Source of the DNA: Oscillospiraceae bacterium
GTDB lineage: Bacteria > Bacillota > Clostridia > Oscillospirales > Ruminococcaceae
Length of the DNA stretch: 5,661 bases
Assembly (NCBI GenBank): GCA_017848155.1
Contig: JAGAKC010000296.1
Coordinates: forward strand, 1 to 5,661
Direction: 5' to 3'
Below are positions 1 through 3,656 of the stretch, in pieces. Position numbers and translations under genes: made by a program. Each line of letters opens with the position of its first letter. Positions within the stretch are counted from its first letter, which is position 1. The notes under the pieces are model-generated. The model was not told the origin of the DNA and ran no database searches. It saw only the letters and a list, made by a program, of their open reading frames with translations.

Positions 1-1
1 A

Positions 2-361
2 GGCAATGCTGCAGGTGCAATGAATGCAGGCAGCCTGCTTGGTATGCTGATACCCCTGGGACTTATGGTGCTGTTTTTCTACTTCTTCCTTATCCGTCCC
101 GAAAAGAAGAGAAATAAGGAAATGCAGGATATGCTGAACAATATCCAGGTTGCAGATGAGGTCATCACAAACGGCGGTATCATCGGTCGTGTGCTGTCTG
201 TAAAGGAGGACACGATCCTTATCGAAACAGGCAGTGACAGAACAAAGATCAGAGTTCTTAAGAACGCTATTGCAAAGAACAATACTGTTCATGAAGCTCC
301 CGCTGAGGCTGCTCCTGCTCCCAAGAAGAAGTCAAAGGACAAGCCCACAGAGATCAAGTAA
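2..361 (+). CDS. yajC: YajC, SecDF-associated preprotein translocase subunit (5' end outside window)
   Basis: YajC is a small single-span membrane protein that associates with SecD-SecF and YidC at the Sec translocon. Counting from the ATG at base 20, residues 6-25 form one very hydrophobic segment. They are followed at once by the family signature R26-P-E-K-K-R and the conserved cytoplasmic domain (VADEVITNGGIIGRV at about 44-58, then a beta-rich stretch ending near KNAI). The tail is Ala/Pro/Lys-rich and probably disordered. The frame is open upstream of base 20 to the window edge (visible residues G-N-A-A-G-A), and no Shine-Dalgarno site precedes that ATG. The true start is therefore probably left of the window and the ATG at 20 is an internal Met; a short N-terminal lead is common in clostridial YajC. 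If base 20 is the start, the protein is 113 residues, a normal length. A strong terminator follows the stop within 20 bases, so this is the last gene of its unit. The family call is secure; the start is not. Confidence 0.94.
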   Translation, partial: GNAAGAMNAGSLLGMLIPLGLMVLFFYFFLIRPEKKRNKEMQDMLNNIQVADEVITNGGIIGRVLSVKEDTILIETGSDRTKIRVLKNAIAKNNTVHEAPAEAAPAPKKKSKDKPTEIK

Positions 362-378
362 GATCAGGCAATAATATG

Positions 379-408
379 AAAGCAGGTCAAAAGACCTGCT
401 TTTCTTAT
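379..408 (+). terminator. Intrinsic terminator after yajC
   Basis: A perfect 10-bp stem, AAAGCAGGTC at 379-388 pairing with GACCTGCTTT at 393-402, has a four-base AAAA loop and runs into a T-rich tail (TTTTCTT). It starts 17 bases after the yajC stop and separates yajC from the kinase gene. The A-run on the 5' side would give some activity on the other strand too, but no minus-strand gene ends here. Confidence 0.9.
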
Positions 409-434
409 TGTAAAATATAAACAAAAATTATCCC

Positions 435-462
435 CAAAATTGCAACAGTTTATTCAAAATTG
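435..462. repeat. Paired CAAAATTG direct repeats upstream of the kinase promoter
   Basis: The octamer CAAAATTG occurs at 435-442 and again at 455-462, 20 bases apart (about two helical turns), ending 11 bases before the -35 box. A looser relative (CAAAAATT) begins at 422. Each octamer is itself a near-dyad, CAA-AA-TTG. This could be a regulator site or an AT-rich UP-type element; the region is about 75 percent A+T, so coincidence is possible. Confidence 0.4.
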
Positions 463-473
463 ATAAAAACTAC

Positions 474-502
474 TAGACAAAAGCGGTATACAGTGTTATA
501 AT
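474..502 (+). promoter_or_regulatory. Sigma-A type promoter for the APH-fold kinase gene
   Basis: A -35-like TAGACA (474-479) stands exactly 17 bases before a consensus TATAAT (497-502). The -10 is preceded by TGT (494-496), an extended -10 motif. Transcription would begin near 508-510, giving a leader of about 55 bases before the preferred start codon at 564. The promoter lies downstream of the yajC terminator, so the kinase gene has its own transcription start. Confidence 0.85.
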
Positions 503-520
503 ATAGAATATTATACAGTG
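487..520. promoter_or_regulatory. Candidate operator: TATACAGTG direct repeat and TATAATAT/ATATTATA dyad
   Basis: Two overlapping repeat patterns cover the core promoter. The nonamer TATACAGTG is present at 487-495, inside the -35/-10 spacer, and again at 512-520, just past the expected transcription start, 25 bases apart. Between and overlapping them, TATAATAT (497-504) is perfectly inverted as ATATTATA (508-515) around a three-base AGA centre. A protein bound to either pattern would block the -10 box and start site. No regulator gene is seen nearby, so the operator role is inference. Confidence 0.5.
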
Positions 521-533
521 GCAGATAAGCCAC
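518..533 (+). other. Leader hairpin near the 5' end of the kinase mRNA
   Basis: GTGGC (518-522) pairs with GCCAC (529-533) around a six-base AGATAA loop. It would lie within about 10 bases of the mRNA 5' end and immediately before the ATG at 534. It occupies the place where a Shine-Dalgarno site for that ATG would have to be, which argues against 534 as the start. It may protect the 5' end. The stem is only five pairs, so its effect is uncertain. Confidence 0.45.
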
Positions 534-545
534 ATGATCAACTTT

Positions 546-552
546 GAAGGGG
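546..552 (+). promoter_or_regulatory. Shine-Dalgarno site deciding the kinase start at 564
   Basis: GAAGGGG ends 11 bases before the ATG at 564. The earlier in-frame ATG at 534 has no purine-rich site in front of it, only the stem GTGGC/GCCAC. The spacing is slightly long but usable. This favours 564 as the translation start. Confidence 0.65.
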
Positions 553-563
553 CTGACGCAATA

Positions 564-1319
564 ATGGAGCTGAAAAAGCTTATCTCTGATGGTGATAAGG
601 TTCAGGTGTATGAGCACGATGGCTGTGCTGTAAAGGTGTTCAAGGATCCTCACGAGCCTAAGAGCGTTATTCTTTACGAAGCGCTGACACATACCCGTGT
701 CGAGGAAACAGGCTATTCACGTATTCCTCAGCTTGAGGAGATAAGAAAGATAGATGGCAGATGGGCTGTTGTGTACAGGTTCATCAAGGGCAGAACACTT
801 GCCGAGCTTATGAAGGAAGCTCCCGAAAAGGCTGACGAGTATCTTTCCCAGATGGTGGATCTGCAGATAGAGATAAACTCGAAGCGTTCTGCCAAGATAA
901 GCAAGCTCAAGGATTATCTCAAGCGTTCGATAGAGGGTCTTGATATGATCGATGATGTCAAGAAGTACGAGCTGCTTACCCGTCTTGAATCCATGCCGAA
1001 GCATGTTAAGCTGTGCCACGGTGATTTTACGCCCGACAACATTATAGTCAACGATGACGGAGTTTTTGTTGTAGACTGGCTCAAAGCAAAGCAGGGAAAT
1101 GCGTCGGCTGATATCGCAAAGACATATCTGCGCTTCTGCCTGTCGCACCAGACTGAATATGCGGAGAAGTATCTGAAGCTATACTGCACAAAGACAGGTA
1201 CTGCGGTAAAATATGTGCAGGACTGGCTGCCCATCGTTGCAGCCGCACAGCTGAAGTTCAAGCGCCCCGAAGAGCGTGAGCTTCTGCTTACCTGGATCGA
1301 CATAGCTGATTACAGCTAA
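564..1319 (+). CDS. Phosphotransferase of the APH (aminoglycoside/choline kinase) fold, substrate unknown
   Basis: A cytoplasmic kinase of the APH superfamily, expected to transfer the gamma-phosphate of ATP to a small-molecule hydroxyl. In the 251-residue product, the N-lobe carries the likely ATP-anchoring Lys24 (CAVKVFK), with Glu39 as its probable partner. The hinge is near VVYRFIKG (69-76). The C-lobe has the Brenner-type catalytic loop HGDFTPDNI (152-160; Asp154 base, Asn159 Mg ligand) and the metal-binding Asp171 in VVDW. A later conserved Asp183 (SADIAKTY) is typical of the family. All key residues are present, so the enzyme is probably active. At 251 residues it is on the short side of the family, with a reduced substrate-binding region. 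Start 564 was chosen for its ribosome site; an in-frame ATG at 534 would add ten residues (MINFEGADAI). The gene is monocistronic, with its own promoter and terminator. True antibiotic resistance is unlikely from sequence alone; a sugar, amino-sugar, choline-like or protein substrate is equally possible. Confidence 0.88.
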   Translation: MELKKLISDGDKVQVYEHDGCAVKVFKDPHEPKSVILYEALTHTRVEETGYSRIPQLEEIRKIDGRWAVVYRFIKGRTLAELMKEAPEKADEYLSQMVDLQIEINSKRSAKISKLKDYLKRSIEGLDMIDDVKKYELLTRLESMPKHVKLCHGDFTPDNIIVNDDGVFVVDWLKAKQGNASADIAKTYLRFCLSHQTEYAEKYLKLYCTKTGTAVKYVQDWLPIVAAAQLKFKRPEERELLLTWIDIADYS

Positions 1320-1357
1320 CATCTGAATTTTTGTTCTCCTAAGAACTTTATATCGGG

Positions 1358-1388
1358 ACAGCCGGGTATTTTCGCCCGGCTGTTTTTA
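1358..1388 (+). terminator. Intrinsic terminator after the APH-fold kinase gene
   Basis: ACAGCCGGG (1358-1366) pairs perfectly with CCCGGCTGT (1375-1383) around an eight-base loop and is followed by TTTTT. On the opposite strand no T-run follows the stem, so the element is polarised for plus-strand transcripts. It begins 38 bases after the kinase stop. Confidence 0.92.
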
Positions 1389-1424
1389 CAAAAAAGCTCA
1401 CCTCCGGAAACGGAAGTGAGCTTT
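1388..1424 (-). terminator. Intrinsic terminator after the HD-GYP gene
   Basis: The arms 1393-1406 and 1411-1424 form a 14-pair stem closed by a four-base loop. Position 1402 against 1415 is a C-A mismatch in plus-strand RNA but a G-U pair in minus-strand RNA, so the stem is fully paired only in the minus-strand transcript. That transcript then runs into six U residues. It sits four bases beyond the HD-GYP stop. Some activity on the plus strand is possible, since GCTTTTATTT follows there. Confidence 0.88.
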
Positions 1425-1428
1425 GCTT

Positions 1429-2646
1429 TTATTTCCTTAATGTGTCCTCGGTCAGACCTGTATATGCGCCGCCGTATATTCCTACCACCATGAGCGACAG
1501 GAAACGGTAGTCGTTCATCAGGTCGATCTCCTCGCCCAGATTCTGGTCAACGATCCTGACAACGGGACGAAGCACGTTCTGATTCTGTGCGATCACCACG
1601 CCGTGTCTACCGTCTGACAGACTTATCATCGTACCTACGGGGTAGGGGTTGAACGCCTTCATGAAAGCCGCTGTTACCTCGTAATCAAAGTGAGTGCCGC
1701 TTGCGCCGAGTATGTATTCTTCAGCCTCTGCGACCGACCACGGACGTCTGTACGGGCGGTTTGAGGTCAGTGCATCGAACACATCGCACACAGCGATTAT
1801 CCTTGCGATAAGGGGTATATCCCGTCCCTTGATGCCTGTCGGATAACCTGTTCCGTCAAATTTTTCCTGATGGAACAATACTCCTGCAAGTACATTGGAC
1901 GTGAATGTATTAGCATTGCTGTTTTTAAGTATGTTATATCCAATGTGAGGATGGCGCTTGATCTCGGCAAATTCAGCTTCGGTCAGCTTGCTTGGCTTTA
2001 TTATGATATCGTGGTCGATATTTGACTTACCGATGTCGTGAAGGAGTGCTGATACGATTATCTCCTTTGTGTCCTCTTTCGACAGACCAAGCTCTCCTGC
2101 AACACTTGTCGCAAGCATCGATACTCTCAGACAGTGCTTATAGGTGTAGTCGTCATAGTTCTGCAGCGCTATCATCTGGTTTCCGAGATAGGTGGAATCA
2201 TTGCCGATATCCACAAGGATATCGTCTGCAATGGTGTTTACCTTTTCGACGGCCTGCTGTGACAGTTCCTTTACCTCGCCGTTGTCCTCGAATATCTCAT
2301 TCAGGGTAGAAAGCGCCCTTGTGATGTGACGATTTTTGATCTCTTCCGCAGCTGCGGCGTCGTCCACAAAGTCATCCTCGGGGACGGGGAACAGCTGTGG
2401 TGCTTCTTCTGCCGTTTCTGAAGGGGTCGGTCTTGTAAATGATTCCGGAGACGGGAACGTATTGTTTATCTCATCACCAATGATATTTACAGATTTTATG
2501 CCCTTGTTCTGCAGCATTGCGATCATTTCCGCAGTGAGGTAGGTTCCCCTCATAAGCAGGGTCCTGTATTCTGTTGCGGAGGTCGTTGCTACATCCTTGG
2601 CGAGGACCATTCCTTCTATAAGCTTGTCAACCGGTACGATTATCAT
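1429..2646 (-). CDS. HD-GYP domain protein, probable cyclic-dinucleotide phosphodiesterase
   Basis: HD-GYP proteins are metal-dependent phosphodiesterases that usually open and hydrolyse cyclic di-GMP; some act on cGAMP. The 405-residue product has no transmembrane segment. An N-terminal domain (about 1-58, starting IIVPVDKLIEGMVLAKDV) resembles the small domain that precedes many clostridial HD-GYP proteins. A Pro/acid-rich linker (about 62-105) and a helical region follow. The HD-GYP core spans about 160-330: His171, HDIGK at 203-207, His232, HQEKFDGTGYP at 259-269 and DVFDALT at 288-294. About 70 further residues (from NPYPVGTMISLSDG) form the C-terminal segment often found after this core. 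Two positions differ from trinuclear members: Gln260 replaces the second His of HHE, and Tyr167 sits four residues before His171 where trinuclear enzymes have Glu. A two-metal site is therefore more likely. It is the last gene of the minus-strand run, 36 bases after the nucleotidyltransferase. Substrate and target are unknown. Confidence 0.93.
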   Translation of the reverse strand: MIIVPVDKLIEGMVLAKDVATTSATEYRTLLMRGTYLTAEMIAMLQNKGIKSVNIIGDEINNTFPSPESFTRPTPSETAEEAPQLFPVPEDDFVDDAAAAEEIKNRHITRALSTLNEIFEDNGEVKELSQQAVEKVNTIADDILVDIGNDSTYLGNQMIALQNYDDYTYKHCLRVSMLATSVAGELGLSKEDTKEIIVSALLHDIGKSNIDHDIIIKPSKLTEAEFAEIKRHPHIGYNILKNSNANTFTSNVLAGVLFHQEKFDGTGYPTGIKGRDIPLIARIIAVCDVFDALTSNRPYRRPWSVAEAEEYILGASGTHFDYEVTAAFMKAFNPYPVGTMISLSDGRHGVVIAQNQNVLRPVVRIVDQNLGEEIDLMNDYRFLSLMVVGIYGGAYTGLTEDTLRK

Positions 2647-2650
2647 AATT

Positions 2651-2657
2651 TCACTCC
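2651..2657 (-). promoter_or_regulatory. Shine-Dalgarno site of the HD-GYP gene
   Basis: On the minus strand GGAGTGA stands before the ATG at 2646, with seven bases between GGAG and the start codon. It lies in the 36-base gap after the nucleotidyltransferase stop, where I see no promoter or terminator, supporting cotranscription. Confidence 0.75.
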
Positions 2658-2682
2658 AATACGATGTGTGGGGCTTGTCTGA

Positions 2683-3588
2683 TCATTTCCACAGTGGTCT
2701 GGTATAAATTCCGCTTTCGACATTTTTTGCCAGCGTCAGCTTTGCAAGCTGCACGTCAGCCTCGTATGTTATTCCGAACCATCTGCTGTCAGTTGTAAGG
2801 TTTCTGACGGTGTAGCCGTTATGACGTATTTCGGAATCCACTGCGTCGGCTATGGTAAGCTCGGACTTGGGGTCATCCTTTTCCAGTGATTCAAGGAATT
2901 CACAGAAACGCTTTTCCAGCTTCGGCATGAAGTCTGCTCCGAATCCCCACATGCTCATGGATACGGTATCGTATTCGTCAAGCTCCCGTTCCTTTCCTGC
3001 ATATGTTCCGGTTATCGTGCCGTTATCATGGCGCTTTATTCCACGGGTCTCCTCGACACTGCACAACAGTCCGTGATCATTTGTCTTGCAGACGCCACGG
3101 TTTACTGTACCGAAATCAGAAAGTGTATTCTTCAGCATAAATCCGACGGAGCATGCGTCTGCATCAAAGCTTTCAAGGAATCCGCCAAGCCTCAGGAACG
3201 CATCACGGCCATAGAAATCGTCTGCGTTTATTACCGCAAACGGACCGTCAAGCACGTCCTTACAGCACCACAGTGCGTGCGCTGTGCCCCATGGATGTGC
3301 ACGTGAGGGGAAATCTCCGCTTCGAACGGGGAGGTTATCGGTCGACTGGATCACGTATTCTACGGGGATATGCTGAGCCGTTCTTTCGCCGATGGTGCTT
3401 TTGAAAAGACCCTCTATATCCTTGCGGATGATGTATACGACCCTGTCAAAGCCTGCCTTTATCGCATCATAGACAGAGTAATCTATCAGCAGCTCTCCTG
3501 TCGGGCCGAGCGGCTCCAGCTGCTTTATCCTCTCGCCGAAGCGTGAGCCCATTCCTGCGGCAAGTACTACCAATGTCATTTTAGCCAT
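2683..3588 (-). CDS. Nucleotidyltransferase (NTP_transferase fold), sugar-phosphate type, substrate unknown
   Basis: A cytoplasmic enzyme of the GT-A-like NTP transferase family, which joins an NTP to a sugar- or polyol-phosphate to give an NDP-activated product and pyrophosphate. The 301-residue product opens with the nucleotide-binding signature VLAAGMGSRFG (8-18), with Arg16 and Lys22 in the catalytic positions. It continues into LEPLGPTGELLIDYSVYDA (24-42), a distinctive variant motif. HPWGTAHAL (98-106) matches the base/ribose-binding GTAxA element, and NADDFYGRDAF (121-131) holds the metal-binding acidic pair. MSMWGF (211-216) and WFGITYE (270-276) fit the sugar-side and C-terminal parts. 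No hexapeptide-repeat acyltransferase domain is attached, unlike GlmU. It is close in style to proteins annotated only as nucleotidyltransferases in gut Clostridia and Bacteroidetes, so glucose-1-phosphate or another sugar phosphate is possible but not shown. The start is fixed by a strong ribosome site. It lies 68 bases after valS and 36 before the HD-GYP gene. Confidence 0.9.
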   Translation of the reverse strand: MAKMTLVVLAAGMGSRFGERIKQLEPLGPTGELLIDYSVYDAIKAGFDRVVYIIRKDIEGLFKSTIGERTAQHIPVEYVIQSTDNLPVRSGDFPSRAHPWGTAHALWCCKDVLDGPFAVINADDFYGRDAFLRLGGFLESFDADACSVGFMLKNTLSDFGTVNRGVCKTNDHGLLCSVEETRGIKRHDNGTITGTYAGKERELDEYDTVSMSMWGFGADFMPKLEKRFCEFLESLEKDDPKSELTIADAVDSEIRHNGYTVRNLTTDSRWFGITYEADVQLAKLTLAKNVESGIYTRPLWK

Positions 3589-3595
3589 AGTAACG

Positions 3596-3602
3596 CTCCT
3601 TT
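3596..3602 (-). promoter_or_regulatory. Strong Shine-Dalgarno site of the nucleotidyltransferase gene
   Basis: AAAGGAG on the minus strand stands seven bases before the ATG at 3588. A second in-frame ATG three codons later (Met4) is less well placed, so 3588 is the start. Confidence 0.88.
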
Positions 3603-3617
3603 CCGAACGATATGTGA

Positions 3618-3647
3618 CCGCAAGGGGCGTAACATGCCCCTTGGCGG
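3618..3647 (-). other. Intercistronic hairpin between valS and the nucleotidyltransferase gene
   Basis: In the minus-strand transcript CCGC-C-AAGGGGC (3647-3636) pairs with GCCCCTTGCGG (3628-3618), 11 pairs with one bulged C and a seven-base loop. No U-tract follows; the next bases are UCACAUAUCG. It is therefore a poor intrinsic terminator for valS and more likely a stabilising, processing or partial attenuation hairpin. Plus-strand RNA would meet TTTT four bases later, but no plus-strand gene precedes it. Confidence 0.6.
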
Positions 3648-3656
3648 ACGCTTTTA

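Noticed and set aside
409..473. Small RNA or riboswitch upstream of the kinase
   Set aside because: The stretch is AT-rich, lies upstream of the promoter and shows no stable structure.
510..515. Divergent minus-strand promoter from the inverted TATAAT
   Set aside because: The inverted arm gives a TATAAT on the minus strand, but the position 17 bases upstream reads ATCATG, unlike a -35 box, and no minus-strand gene lies to the left.
717..1148. Minus-strand ORF of 143 codons inside the kinase gene
   Set aside because: It overlaps the catalytic region of the APH-fold kinase on the other strand and its translation matches nothing I recognise.
564..1319. Aminoglycoside resistance gene
   Set aside because: The APH fold is shared by many non-resistance kinases. 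There is no mobile context and no close resemblance to a known resistance enzyme that I recognise.
3589..3656. Promoter for the nucleotidyltransferase gene in the 68-base gap
   Set aside because: No -35/-10 pair with acceptable spacing is present; the gap is mostly the hairpin and the ribosome site.
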